Below the pieces are notes generated by a model. That model was not told the DNA's origin and searched no databases. It saw only the letters and a list, made by a program, of their open reading frames with translations. Of a stretch of DNA of 64,000 bases, positions 53,440 to 64,000 are shown piece by piece. The position numbers were made by a program, and so were the translations under genes. Source of the DNA: Tretioscincus oriximinensis (taxonomy: Eukaryota > Chordata > Lepidosauria > Squamata > Gymnophthalmidae); NCBI GenBank assembly GCA_022410635.1, contig JAJVDF010000658.1, positions 279,919-343,918 of the forward strand. The letters are read 5' to 3'. Numbering within the stretch: position 1 is the stretch's first letter; every line of letters begins with the position of its first letter.

Positions 53440-53880
53440 TGATCTGATCTGGCTGCCAATCCTCTACCAAGCCCAATTCAAGGTATTAACTTTAACGTCT
53501 AAAGCTCTAAATAACTTGGGCCCCAATACCTAAAGGAAAGCCTTCTCCCGTATCAACCTGCCTGTGCCTTAAGGTGTTCAGAGGAGGGCCTCCTACATGT
53601 ACCATCTCCCCCAGTGGCTAGGAAGGTAGGATCTCCGTGGCAGCCCCCAGACTATGAAACATCCTCACCCTTGAGGCGAGTCAATTACCATCTATGTATG
53701 CATTCAGAAGACTCTGAAGTAGCCTCTCTTGAACCTGGCCTTTGGCTGAAAAAACAGATCTCCTTTCCCTACTTTTAGGCATTGTTTCAATATGATATTC
53801 TATTATTCCAGTACAGGGGGGGTATGGAAATGCAATTAATTATTTAAATAAATAAATAATTAAATAGTTCTTTAGAATTA
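53440..53880 (+). mobile_element. L2 LINE 3' region
   Basis: CTGGCTGCCAATCCTCTACC, CAAGCCCAATTCAAGG, GGCAGCCCCCAGACTATGAAAC; the sense counterpart of the minus-strand L2 copies. Frames broken. Confidence 0.78.
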
Positions 53881-54599
53881 TCACGGAGAAAGGACAGGAA
53901 TGAAAAAAAGAACATTTGTTTCCAAAGCGTCTATCTAAAATTTTGAAGTGTGTTTGAGGAGGAGAAAGGGAAAGGAAAGTAGACAGATTTAATATGATTT
54001 ACAAATCATATTTTGCAGAAATGCTTAACTGAAATCGTTTTAAAAACGAAGCACCTAGACGCATGCACCCTTTAAAAATAAGGGAAAGGACAAAAAGGTA
54101 AATGAATAAATGTTAGCAAGTGAAAGGACCCTGTGTGTTATCCTGACAACCATTCATTTATTTCATCTTACTGTTCCACGTCCCTAATGGGGATAATTAT
54201 CTGAAAAGCATTAATTATAAGATGGAAGCTGCCAGGTTGACCTACCTACTAGATTCAGTATTACAAAAGAATTTAGAAAAAAAAAAGATTCTGTGCAGAA
54301 GAAGTTCTGCTTCCAATCCATCCTTGGATGGAAATAACCTTGAATTTTGTATTTCCTTATTTAAAACATTTTTATATTGCCATTCGTTTGGAGAAAAAAG
54401 AAAGAAAGCAAATTTACAATTTCAAAAGGTTTTTGTTTTTTTAAAAAAAAGGTTTGAAATCCAATAAATCACCTTTCATCGTGTCAGATTCGTAGGCTTT
54501 GGTCACACACCTGTTTTTAAACCCTTTTCAGTCCTGAAGAACGAAGGAAAGACACTTTTGTTGTGGAAAAATGCGTTGCATTTGCAAAGCAATCCAATA
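53881..54599. other. AT-rich unassigned intronic DNA
   Basis: No repeat or exon recognised. The segment near 54125-54230 has no repetitive character. Confidence 0.4.
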
Positions 54600-54860
54600 G
54601 GTTTTCTAAACCTTCTCTGTGGTGGCCCCACACTCTGGAACAGCCTCCCTCTAGGCTCGCCAGGCACCCATCCTATATAGTTTTCAGCATCTGGACAAAA
54701 CATATCTTCACCCAGGCTTTTGATTCTTAGCTCCCTCTGTGTTCTGTCATTCCAGGGTGGGTGGGTTGGAGGGAGGAGGAGTTATAGATCTTTTTACTAA
54801 GGTTTTCTTTTTAAAATTTTCTTGATCTGTTCAAATGTCAGCTATCCAGCAGCATCGTGC
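54600..54860 (+). mobile_element. L2 LINE fragment
   Basis: CCTTCTCTGTGGTGGCCCC, CTCTGGAACAGCCTCCCTCT, CTCGCCAGGCACCC. Confidence 0.72.
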
Positions 54861-54920
54861 AACATTAAGGTAGGTGCAAGCGGATCAATAATTGCTGAAA
54901 GCCCCACAATACCTCTACAA

Positions 54921-55243
54921 CANGCACGGATAGCTCAGTCGCTTAGGAATTCGTCTCTCGCCTGAGAGATGGGGTTTCGAAGCCCTGTGTAGAACGTGGG
55001 GAGGGGCTGAGCACCTTCCACTAGCCTGTAGCTCTAGCCAACCCAGCTATTCGAAAGCATGAATTGCAAGAAATTGCAACTGACTGCAAGTAGATACATG
55101 GGAACCACCACACCCTGGTGGGGAAGATAGAATGGAAGCCTTCGGNCAAAAATATATCCTTGTAAGCCGCTTTGAGTCCCTTTGAAAGGTGAGAAAAGCG
55201 GGGTATAAGAACCAAGTTCTTCTTCTTCTTCTTCTTCTTCTTC
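54921..55243 (+). mobile_element. SINE family A copy
   Basis: GCACGGATAGCTCAGTCGCT head, full body, TTC tail to 55243. Confidence 0.95.
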
Positions 55244-56044
55244 ATAGCTGCTCATGCGGATGCAGCGTGAGACTGCACCAGTGTGCGAAAGGGAGACTTA
55301 GCACACTTGTTGATCCTGTGCACTACTAGCAAATGTACTAAGCGCTTTTCCTCTGCATAGCCGTGAGGTCTACAGGAAGGTCCTGTTCTGAGAGTAGTCT
55401 AAGGGATGGGACCTTCCTCCTACTATTGCAATCTGAAGCAAAGGATCTTGTAGCACCAGTAAATCAGCCAGTACAGAATTAACAATCTTCTGTCTTGGAG
55501 GCTCTATGGATAGCCTTTTTTGGGGTGTGTGGAAGGGGGGGTGTTGTTTGTTTGAGTAAGGTAGTCTTCAACAGACGAAAGCATTTGGCTCAGGTAATTG
55601 GCCTCTTCCCAGTTCAAGTCCTGGTGCACTGCAGATAATTTTCACTCGCTGTCTCCTGTGTGAGTGTCTCAAGGTTGCGCCATGGGCTCCCTGGACGTAT
55701 TGGCGGCTGCAGCAAAATTGCATTAAGCCCAGAATTCCCTCCGGAGGTATAGCGCTCAGCTCTTTACATAAAGGCCTTCGAAGCCGCTTAACAGGATTGT
55801 ATGCCGTACAGTTAAGTGCCACAAAAGACGGGGGACAGAAGCTTAAAGTGAGCTTGAATGGAAGCAAAACGTTCATGCACTTCCTCAGGCTCTGTAAGTT
55901 TTGACAAGCATTTCTTCTTCTCTCCCTTTTTCTCTTTGCTTCCTAAGGGCTGGACTTGTTAAGTATTCATAGTTAAGCAGAGAGTAGATTTGTCTTGGCC
56001 AGCTTCTCCATGAAGTTTTCATACCGCGATGGTACTTAGAATCT
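55244..56044. other. Unassigned, probably unique intronic DNA
   Basis: No repeat or exon recognised. Confidence 0.4.
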
Positions 56045-56162
56045 GCCCCACGTGGTGATGGATTTTTAGTAATCCACTTGGAAGAAAGCTCCATTGCAAC
56101 GGAATATTCTGTANCAACGGAGCTTTCTTCCAAGTGGATTAAAGTTTGTTGACATGTGGGGC
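56045..56162. repeat. 118-bp near-perfect palindrome
   Basis: Outer arms GCCCCACGTG/CATGTGGGGC and inner arms TAATCCACTTGGAAGAAAGC (56070-) with their complement (to about 56141) flank a 14-bp loop. No target duplication seen. Confidence 0.85.
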
Positions 56163-56449
56163 AAGTTTAAAGTGTTGTAGAACTGAAGAAAAATAAATAA
56201 TCTTGCTTGACGTCAAAAAAGCAGGTCTGTAGTCAGTACNGTCAGGAGAAGGCAGTGTTGGTCATTTTAGATCTTCCCTTCCAGTTCTGCCCTCCATGCA
56301 ACTGCTGAACTTGACAGAAATCATCACCTGAGTTTGTTACTTGTAACTATAATGGATCCCACACTGGTATTATCCAAAGGCAAGACAGTCACAGTTGGAG
56401 AGGGAAAGTTCTCAGTGGAAAAGAAAATACATTTTCCCCTCGGTCCCTT

Positions 56450-56540
56450 AAGTCCTGCCCACACTGACCTTTATTCTAGGCTACGTCTTGGGACAGATCT
56501 TGGCCATCCACATGCCAGTGTAGACTATGGCAGGCTTCTC
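56450..56540. mobile_element. Family Z right half (reverse)
   Basis: CCTTTATTCTAGGCTACGTC, GGCCATCCACATGCCAGTG, TAGACTATGGCAGGC. Confidence 0.7.
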
Positions 56541-56564
56541 TTCTGCCTTACAATCTATTTCTTT

Positions 56565-56640
56565 TCTTCTGATTTATTTATTTCAATCTATTCCCAGAGC
56601 TCTCAAGGAGTTTAGCAATAAAAACAAGACACAGAATTAA
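56565..56640 (-). mobile_element. L2 LINE tail fragment
   Basis: TGATTTATTTATTTCAATC and GCTCTCAAGGAGTTTAGC. Confidence 0.5.
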
Positions 56641-57014
56641 CATTAAACTTTATCCAGATTTCAACAATATTTGTATGTGTGTGAGGGGACAGAATAAAGG
56701 AAAGAATTTCAAGGTACAGGAGCTGCTCTGTACAAGGAGCACATCAACTGTCTTAATCATTTGACAAATTTTAACTAGTACACAATATCGTCTCGTCATG
56801 AGCTTGGTTTGTGCCGTACGAAGGAAATAGAATATTCGCTATTACTTTACTAATCCAAGGAGAAACCAGACCTCTATGATGGAACCTTGAAACCTAAGGA
56901 TTCCCTCCATTTTGAGTACAGGTAATATATGACTTCAGCCCAAGTCAGAAATCTTATTTTAGTGAGAATTTGGGAACTGTCTCTATATAGACCAACAAAC
57001 TGCTTAAGTTTGTA

Positions 57015-58010
57015 ATAAGAACATAGGAACATAAGAATATAAGAGGAGCCATGCTGAATTGAGCCGGAGCCTATCTAGTCCAGCCTTCTGTCTCACCCAG
57101 TGGCCCACCAATTNCACCTGAGCTTCTTAAGCAGAAGGAGGAGGCAAAACCTTCACCTGTTCTCAACTCTTGGAATAGGGACAGTGTAGATTATGGCAGG
57201 TCCAGTATGCCTGTGGATGAGCCAAATGGGGCCTGTCATAGCCTGCACCAGTCCATCTGTTGCATCTGAGCATCTCAAGCAGAAGTAGAAGGCAAAACCT
57301 TTGCTTGTTCTCAATTCCCTGCCAGTGGCATTTCAGGATTACTGCCTGTTGCTTCATCCTGGAGGCAGGAACAAGACATCCATCCTAGTAGCCATTAATA
57401 CGCTTGGCTTCCTTGGGCTTGTCTATTCCCAGGGCTGTGGGGTTAGCCACCGGCGAAGGGGGCATGGCGTTAGCGGAGGTGGAGGCGTTATCGGCCCCCG
57501 CTAACGCCACGCCCCCCTCGCCAGNGGCTAACGCCGCAGTACCGGCACCTTTTATTTAGGCGACGGGGGCGGAGTTAGCGGGGAGCGGCGGGGGGGACGT
57601 GGAAATGAGCGGCGGGGCGGCGGCCACCTCCGCTCCCCCCTCCCCTCTGCCCCCCCACCTAAATAAAAGGTGCCGGTACTGCTGCGTTAGCCGCCGGCGA
57701 GGGGGGCGTGGCGTGTTAGTACCGGCACCTTTTGTTCTGGAAAAAAAGCACTGTCTATTCCTATCTTAAAGCTATCTAGGCTGCTAGCTACCACCACCTC
57801 TTCTGGAAGTGAATTCCACGGACAGATGACGCTCTGGGTGAAAAGCAATTTCCGCTTGCCTAGCCTGACTCTTTTACCCATGATTCTAATCCTGGCGTTG
57901 TAAGATCGGAAAAATAATTTTCTTCTATTCACCTTCTTCATCCACGACATGATTTTACAGTCGTCACTCAGATCACCTCTTAAGCGCAGCCTTGATGCAA
58001 AACACTTCTA
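57015..58010 (-). mobile_element. CR1 3' chimera, split by a hAT MITE
   Basis: Reverse CR1 terminus 57015-57120, family Z palindrome (57165-57255) between duplicated CR1 segments (TTCACCTGTTCTCAACTC; TTGCTTGTTCTCAATTCC), continuing to 57429 and, after the MITE, from 57754 to CAGATCACCTCTTAAGCG. Confidence 0.82.
57430..57753. mobile_element. GC-rich hAT-type MITE with nested hairpins
   Basis: Ends CAGGGCT...AGCACTG, flanked by the exact 8-bp duplication TCTATTCC (57422-57429 and 57754-57761) inside a CR1. Two internal inverted repeats are visible: GGCGTTAGCGG/CCGCTAACGCC and AGTACCGGCACCTTTTATTT with its complement near 57661. Confidence 0.9.
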
Positions 58011-58574
58011 AGTCTCTTCCCAGTGGAAGGGTGTCTGATGGGCAGATGTCCTGCAGTGCAGCTGCACTGAGTGTGAAATGTCAACAAGCCCCCCGAAGAG
58101 AAGCCGTGGCGGTCCCTAAACAGCGGCTTCACCCACTGGGCAAGTAGCCTTCAGCTCTTTGCTCACTGGCTTTGTTATGGAGCTTCCTGGCCTGAAGAGA
58201 GCGGGAAAGGTGCAGGGCGTTTTTCTCTTCGCCTCCAGAAAAGTCCTGGCGCTCTGCCCAAGCAATTAAGCAAGAGGCAGCGAGCAACACGTCCTTTGCT
58301 TGTGCCACACAGCGCCCTATTGTCTTTGTGACAACGGCACGTCTTAGGACCTGTGGGTTAATTANCATCTTTTCAGCCCCCTAAATAATGGATAATGGTG
58401 CACAGGGCTTTGGTGCGCTAGGCTGTAATCAGTTTATTAGGAGGCAGATGAAGTTGGCAGAGCAGGACGGTATTATTTCCGACAGTGGCTCTGGAAATTA
58501 AATTGGATGGCATTGGTACATAATTTCCCAGTACAACAATCCCTTAAAATCCTGCCTTCTATCATTTGTTTTGT
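58011..58574. other. Unassigned, probably unique intronic DNA
   Basis: No repeat or exon recognised; 58380-58520 is repeat-free. Confidence 0.4.
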
Positions 58575-58835
58575 TTTGTTTTGCTTTCCCTCCTTCCTCT
58601 CTTCCTCTTTCCCTTTCTCCTTCTTTCCTTTCCGCCTTCTTTTCCTCCATCCATCTTTCCCTTCCTTCTTCTTTTCCTCCCTCCCTCTTTCCCTTCCTCC
58701 TTCTTTCCCTTCCTCCTTCTTTTCCTCCCTCCCTCTTTCCCTTCTTCCCTCTTTCCCTTCTTCCCTCTTTCCCTTCTTCCCTCTTTCCCTTCTTCCCTCT
58801 TTCCCTCCTTTCCTCCTCCCTCTTCCTCCTCCCGT
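58575..58835. repeat. Polypyrimidine tandem repeat
   Basis: TTTCCCTTCTTCCCTC-type 15-16 bp units, most regular at 58735-58805. Confidence 0.93.
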
Positions 58836-59221
58836 CTTCTTTGACTCTTCAATTTTTATATTCTATTTTAAAGCCTTTTACTAGGAGGGAATATGACTGG
58901 AAGCGATAGGCAAATGCTTGGTTTAGTTACCAGCAGTCCCACAGTTACGCCGTGGAAGGGTAGTTGTCTACCCAATCATTAGATGCCAATTTGAGATTGG
59001 TAATAAAGAAAAGAAAAATACAAAAGGGGGAGAAATGTGCAGGAGAACAGCATTTATTAAGTGCTTACATCAGTAGGATTCTGCCCCCCCAAAAAAGAAA
59101 AGATCAACACCGTGGTTTGCCAGTTTTCTAGAATAAAAAGCTACCCTCATAGAATTCTACTCTGTTTTATGAATGCGCATAAGCAAAACAGCTCACTTGT
59201 TCTTCCTGGCCAGGGAAAGGA
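58836..59221. other. Unassigned intronic DNA
   Basis: No repeat or exon recognised. Confidence 0.4.
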
Positions 59222-59300
59222 GAGTTTGGGGCCGAATGGGGTCTGCCACAGTCTACACTGGCACGCAGGTGACCAAGCTCTGTCCTTTCTATGGCCCTTG
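59222..59300. mobile_element. Family Z fragment
   Basis: GAATGGGGTCTGCCACAGTC and TACACTGGCACGCAGGTGAC. Confidence 0.6.
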
Positions 59301-59611
59301 AGAGAGGAGGATTTTTTTCCCTTTTTAAAATGCTAAGTTGAAACAAAAGCATTTAGAATTAATGGGTAATTAGGCAGCTAATGATGCATGGGCAAAGCCA
59401 AAGAGNGTTCAGTTTCTAGAGGAAGTTGACTATTAATGGAAACGGTGACCAATTGGTTAGAGATTAGCAAGGCAATAATTTTCAATTCCCCTTTAAGCAT
59501 AAGACAACCCAGGTACATGGAACATATTTCAGAGTCACACACATGTTGCATATGGGGCAGCAGTTTGGGTAGGAAATTAAAAAAAATCAACCTTCTGGTC
59601 AGAATGCAAGA

Positions 59612-59775
59612 ACTCATACGCAGAGACCTGCTGGATCAGGCCATGAGCTATCGGCATGCCTCTTGTCTAACACAGTGGATATCCAGTTGCTTCTGGGCAT
59701 CTCAAGCGGAAGAAGGAGGCAAAATCCTAAGGTATTCTTGACTCTCTGAAAATAGCTTTCAGAAGCACCTTATCT
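59612..59775 (-). mobile_element. CR1 LINE terminus fragment
   Basis: CCTGCTGGATCAGGCCATGAG and GGGCATCTCAAGCGGAAG. Confidence 0.65.
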
Positions 59776-59792
59776 GTCTTTCCTTGCAAGGT

Positions 59793-59995
59793 AACACTAC
59801 CCAAGATAGCACTGTATGGCGAGCTGGTCACTGGTCCCCATGGTAGAGGGGCACCAAAGAAGAGGTACAAGGAGTGCCTCAAGAAATCTCTTGATTCCTG
59901 CCATATCGACCACTGTGAGTGGCCGGCCATAACAGGAAATCATGGGGGTTGAAGACATACCATCGAGACTGCATGCAGGACTAACCTTGGGGACA
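59793..59995 (+). pseudogene. Non-LTR retrotransposon ORF2 C-terminal remnant
   Basis: The + frame reads LYGELVTGPHGRGAPKKRYK, then ECLKKSL and a later HTIETA, with a stop after HGG. The YGEL..G.R..G.PKKRYK..LK.SL pattern is the conserved tail of several non-LTR element clades other than CR1 and L2. Source element not determined. Confidence 0.55.
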
Positions 59996-60874
59996 AATGA
60001 TAGCAGGAACCAGGATACAGCCGCTGCACCCTGTTCAGATAAGATCTTCCAATGTGATTGGACCTCCTTATCTTCCCCTTGATAAATATCCGTTCGTGAA
60101 CCTAGCCCAAGAAGAACACCTGTCCTTCCAAACTGGAAGAGGCACAACCTAGGAATCCATTCTAGTATCCATTGTCAACCATGAATTTGTCTAACTGAAC
60201 GAAAGAGGAGCCCTGCAGAATAGGACCATAACTCNTCTCACACTGTAGTCCACTAAGTGTCTGAGATAGTTTCCGAACAAGGTTCTTTTCTCGCTACAAG
60301 ACTTTATTAAGGGGGATTCGCCTCACGTGGTTGTGGGAAGCATTGGTTATGTTAGAATGTTCTGTCGTTACATTTTTTTTCTTGCTAGTATTTTTATACC
60401 TCTTCTGCAGTACGGTGTCTTATCTTTGCACCATCTGGGCATTGCTACAACAGCTGCAACCCAACCTCACATTTCTTTGCATACTTTTCAGNAAGCCATG
60501 AGATGGAAAAGCTGCTTTACCTATTGAATGTACATAGGAAAAAGCAGCTCTTATGATTGAAAAACCTCAAAAGCCCACCCCAAACTAGCAGCTTCCAAAA
60601 CTTGGGTGANTTTAAACGTGAGNTTTTTCCTTCAAATTCTTCAACAAGAGGAGCCTACAGCCAGGGATGCAGATCAGCAAACACAAACAAGTATTTGTGC
60701 TAGCTTTCGTGGAAACTNTAGGTGAATTAGTGGGGAGGAGAGATAATTCGTTCAAGCATGTGAAGGTTATTTCCTTCGTAGTGTGATATTCGGAACTATC
60801 ACTACAAAAGGTGCATGCAGAATTTCCAACATGGAGGTATCCATTCAAGTAGCCATAGCTACTTCTGTCATCCA
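59996..60874. other. Unassigned intronic DNA
   Basis: No exon recognised. Confidence 0.4.
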
Positions 60875-61535
60875 TGAGGACCTGGGTGTTTTGGTAGATC
60901 ACAGACTAAACATGAGTCAACAGTGTGAAGCAGCTGCAAAAAAAGGCAAACACAATCCTGGGATGTATTAAGAGCATACAATCTCGNTCATGTGAAGTAA
61001 TTATTCCTCTCTACAGTAATGTGGTACAACCACACTTGGAATACTGTGTTCAGTTCTGGGNGNCCCAATTTAAAAAGGTCATTGATAAAGTAGAGCAAGT
61101 TCAAAACAAATTACAAGGATGGTGAGTGGTCTGGAAACCATCTCCTATGTGGAACGGTTAAAGGATCTAGGGATGTTTAGTCTGCAAAAGACAAGACTGA
61201 GAGGGGACTTGATACTTGTCTACAAATACCTGAAGGGCTTTTCACAGAGCAGANGGATCAGCATTGTTCTCATTGGCACATGAAAGGACTANAAACAATG
61301 GGATGAAACTGCAGGGGAGTAGATTTAGATTAGATATCAGAAAAAATCTTTCTAACAGTCAGGGTGATAAACCAGTGGAACAGGTTGCCACATGAGGTAG
61401 TGAGTTCACCTTCCCTGGAAGTCTTCAAACGGAGGCTGGACAATCATCTGTCTGGGATGGTTTAATGGATCTTGCATTATGCATGGGGTTGGACCCAATG
61501 GCCCTGGTGGTGTCTTCCAACTTCAAGATTCCATG
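60875..61535 (+). mobile_element. CR1 LINE 3' end, second subfamily
   Basis: Encodes DLGVLVDHRLNMSQQCEAAA, PLYSNVVQPHLEYCVQFW; the 3' UTR ends GGTCTTCCAACTTCAAGATTCC and ATGATTCTATG, the classical avian-type CR1 terminus, unlike the TTCTTATG copies. Confidence 0.9.
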
Positions 61536-61547
61536 ATTCTATGCTTC

Positions 61548-61945
61548 TTTTTATTTTATTTATTTAAATGGTTTATATCCCACCATTCACCATTGGTCCC
61601 AGGACGGGTAACAAAAAAATCAAGAAAATTAAAGAAAGATAAATACTTATTAATAAAACATTTTTAAAAGTTCATACTCTACCTCCCTCCCTCCAAATGG
61701 AAAGAGCTACAATATTAAGAATCAAAGCCTGGGTGAAAAGATATGTTTTGACCAGGTACTGAAAACCGTACACTGTAGGCACCTGGTGAGTCTACAGAGG
61801 GAGGCTGTTCCAGAGTGTGAAGGCCACAGAGAAGGACCTCCTCCTTACATCCCTGAAAAGGGAGGAACTACCAGAAGACCTTCTGGAGATCTTATTGCAC
61901 GGGCAGGTCTATAGGGGAGAAGGGAGAGGGTGCTGGATGAAANTG
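61548..61945 (-). mobile_element. L2 LINE 3' region
   Basis: TTATTTATTTAAATGG tail, TTATATCCCACCATTCACC, GGGAGGCTGTTCCAGAGTG, GAGAAGGACCTCCTCC. Confidence 0.7.
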
Positions 61946-62574
61946 CAGCCTATCTAGTCCAACACCCAGTAGCAGCAGAAGACAAAGCCTAAATTAGTCT
62001 CCGCGTTCAGCAAATGTCCTTCAGAAGCATCTTGTTCTCTCTCTGGCGGGAAAAGTTACTTCTTGGACGTCCTTCTTTGTTCTGCTGGTTTTGCCTCAGT
62101 GGGTCCAACTGTAATGGATTAATCCATCATTTGAAAGCTGAGCAATTTTTTTAATAAAAAAAATCATTAGCTGAGCGACAGTGATGCCCTTGTGCAATAA
62201 AGAGCATGATTGGGTCCCTTTTGTTTTTTTCTTGCTCCTCAAACAACGGCTTTGCAGGCCACATCCATCTTCGACTTCTTCACAATATTCTGTACATTTT
62301 ATCCATATGATTTCATGCCTCAAGAAACTGTACTAGTGCTTCTTTCTTCACTAGGGGCCACGAAAACCAAGCCTGTTTATTCCAATAATCACTTTATCAC
62401 CGAGGAGAGTCATTCATGCAGTGAAAATAACTTGTAAAGATGACAAATTCTCATTGCTATTTCTTACACTGCAGTTGCAATCTGTGTTAAATCTGCTTCT
62501 TTATTGAAAAAAAAATAATAGAAGTTGATATCTGGCCTCCCCCTCCCAGGTTCCACTTACCGGCTACCGCATGA
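61946..62574. other. Unassigned intronic DNA
   Basis: A CR1-like scrap near 61945-62030; otherwise unrecognised. Confidence 0.4.
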
Positions 62575-63010
62575 ATCAAAAGGTGCCTCCTCACAACATG
62601 TTTAGTTTCAATATTTCTTTTAAATTTGGAAAGACACGTTTGCAATTCTGCTGCACCTACCTTCAGTTTTTCCCGTTNTTTTATCACATTGCTTTGCATT
62701 CTTGTCACATGACAAACTCCATGAGTCATTGCTGTGCTTGCCTTACTACAATTCCCCAGCATTCTCTGCAAGCTGAGAGACAATACATTTTTACATCTAG
62801 CCCAAGTCTCACGTGATTTACTATGTTCACATTACTGAATGCCTTTGAAAGCTACTTTTCGGATTTTAAGAACTTCCGCTGCATAATCGGAGAAACAGTG
62901 GTGGCTGGAAAATCTGAGACCATGATCCTTTTTAGCGAGTGGATCACTGAACCTGCATGCCCTTGCGGGGTGGATTCTACATGATCTTGCTAGCATCTCG
63001 GTAAAACATT
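62575..63010 (+). mobile_element. Family X DNA element
   Basis: AAAGGTGCCTCCTCACAAC left end, ACTACAATTCCCCAGCATTC core, GTGGCTGGAAAATCTGAGACC, TTTTTAGCGAGTGGATCAC, right end CGGTAAAACATTTTCATGGGG. Confidence 0.78.
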
Positions 63011-63195
63011 TTCATGGGGCTGCAGCTATGGTTTTCATTTTGGCTTTGGAAGCAACATTATCAGGATAAAATATCTTCCCCTCCTTCCTCATCATNTCAG
63101 AGCTGGCACAGCAGGGGAAGTTATTTTCTCCTGATTCTGTTGCTTCCAAAGCCAAAATGAAAACCATAGCTGCAGCCCCATGAAAAAGGTTTTAC
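63001..63195. repeat. 195-bp long inverted repeat
   Basis: Arm 63011-63058 and arm 63138-63185 are essentially perfect complements (TTCATGGGGCTGCAGCTATG outward to GGCTTTGGAAGCAACA). Weaker complementarity extends both outward (GTAAAAC/GTTTTAC) and inward (CAGGATAAAATATCTTCCCC). It overlaps the right end of family X. Confidence 0.9.
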
Positions 63196-63357
63196 TGATT
63201 AGATTAACAAACACCTTCCAAATCTAGGAGCAAAATTTAATTAAATGCCTAAAACGTTTTAAAATTATAAATGAGATGAGAGAATCAGGTAGAGAGTCAA
63301 AGCTCCTTGGCCTTCCCTAGCTCCCAAGGGTTCTTTTGGATATCTTGGAAACTTCAT

Positions 63358-63491
63358 GTGAATGGTACTGCAGGAATCCTGTCTGTGGTGCCATCTGAGT
63401 ATCTGTTTATACCCTTGGCTTCCATGAATGGTCCCATCCTGTCTTAAAGCTGCCCAGACTGCTAGCTATCACCACCTCTTCTGGAAGTAAA
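63358..63491 (-). mobile_element. CR1 LINE 3' fragment
   Basis: AATGGTACTGCAGGAATCC and CTAGCTATCACCACCTCTTCTGG. Confidence 0.75.
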
Positions 63492-63697
63492 TCTAGTCAC
63501 CTACGCTGTACATATTCAGACTCCTGGTGAAGACATCTCTCTTCTAACGGGGGTTCTTTCCCCCTCACCTTCTGCCAAGCCAAAATTCCCTTCNTCTTGA
63601 AGGCACTGCTGCTATTTATATCTGTCTCCAAGGTCTTCCTCACCCTGAGGCCTTTGGGTTTAGGGAAGAATATAAATATAAATGAATAAATAAATCC
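63492..63697 (+). mobile_element. L2 LINE 3' tail
   Basis: TTCCTCACCCTGAGGCC, TTTGGGTTTAGGGAAGAATA and AATGAATAAATAAAT. Confidence 0.6.
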
Positions 63698-64000
63698 GGC
63701 ATGGTTGCACCCTCTTTCTACCTGATTGACTGCAGGCATCTCTGAGTTGCCACAGGCAACCAGGCAAGTGGATTTTAGACAGCCTGAAAGAGAAACCTGA
63801 TATGAATCGTACATAGAGCGGCTGTTCGTTAGCAAGCTGCTAGTGGGGTATGCACCTGCTACTCAACACACTTGCCAGGTGTAGCCCTGTTTTAGTTATT
63901 CAAGAGCACCTGGCAGATTGCAAAACAAAAGCTTTATTGTCTTTTGATGCTCTTCTTTGTTCCCTATCACTTATAAAACAAAACCCTTCCCTTTCATCTG
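63698..64000. other. Unassigned intronic DNA at the window end
   Basis: No exon or repeat recognised. Confidence 0.4.

Overview
This is a piece of a vertebrate nuclear genome, most likely from a squamate reptile (lizard or gecko type). The grounds are spliced vertebrate exons, dense CR1 and L2 LINEs, a BovB/RTE-like fragment, tRNA-derived SINEs whose tails resemble LINE 3' ends, hAT and mariner MITEs, and long GAA/TTC microsatellites. The species cannot be named from the sequence. Many isolated N calls and two N gaps (14993-15095 and 27004-27358, both inside GAA/TTC tracts) mark it as a draft assembly.

Only one host gene is supported: the 5' part of SLCO3A1 (OATP3A1, an organic anion transporter) on the + strand. 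Exon 1 (12451-12675) lies in a CpG island flanked by long purine and pyrimidine tracts. Exon 2 (31983-32448) follows a 19.3-kb intron. Intron 2 starts at 32449 and runs past the window end. The initiator codon is read as ANG, so an automatic gene caller would miss it. Positions 1 to about 12085 are upstream intergenic DNA.

Nearly everything else is transposon-derived and nested. The left 8 kb holds a DNA element (here family X) split by a degraded LTR retroelement with an integrase remnant, an unrecognised 277-residue ORF and an LTR-like promoter. Intron 1 (12676-31982) carries CR1, L2, SINE and MITE copies, a solo LTR and two gaps. Intron 2 continues the same pattern, with a CR1 retaining a reverse-transcriptase reading frame (48363-49494), an L2 with a similar C-terminal frame (40520-41158), a mariner MITE, a second solo LTR, a GC-rich hAT MITE and several large palindromes.

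The most unusual signals are: an abundant fully palindromic repeat (family Z, about 15 copies); a CR1 subfamily whose 3' end carries that palindrome between duplicated CR1 segments, seen at five loci; a 195-bp near-perfect inverted repeat at the end of a family X copy; a twin-arm retro-insertion with a 12-bp target duplication close to exon 2; and an exon 2 acceptor followed at once by a donor-like GTGAGC, as at recursive splice sites. Homology statements rest on recognition by eye and comparison between copies within the window; no database search was run.
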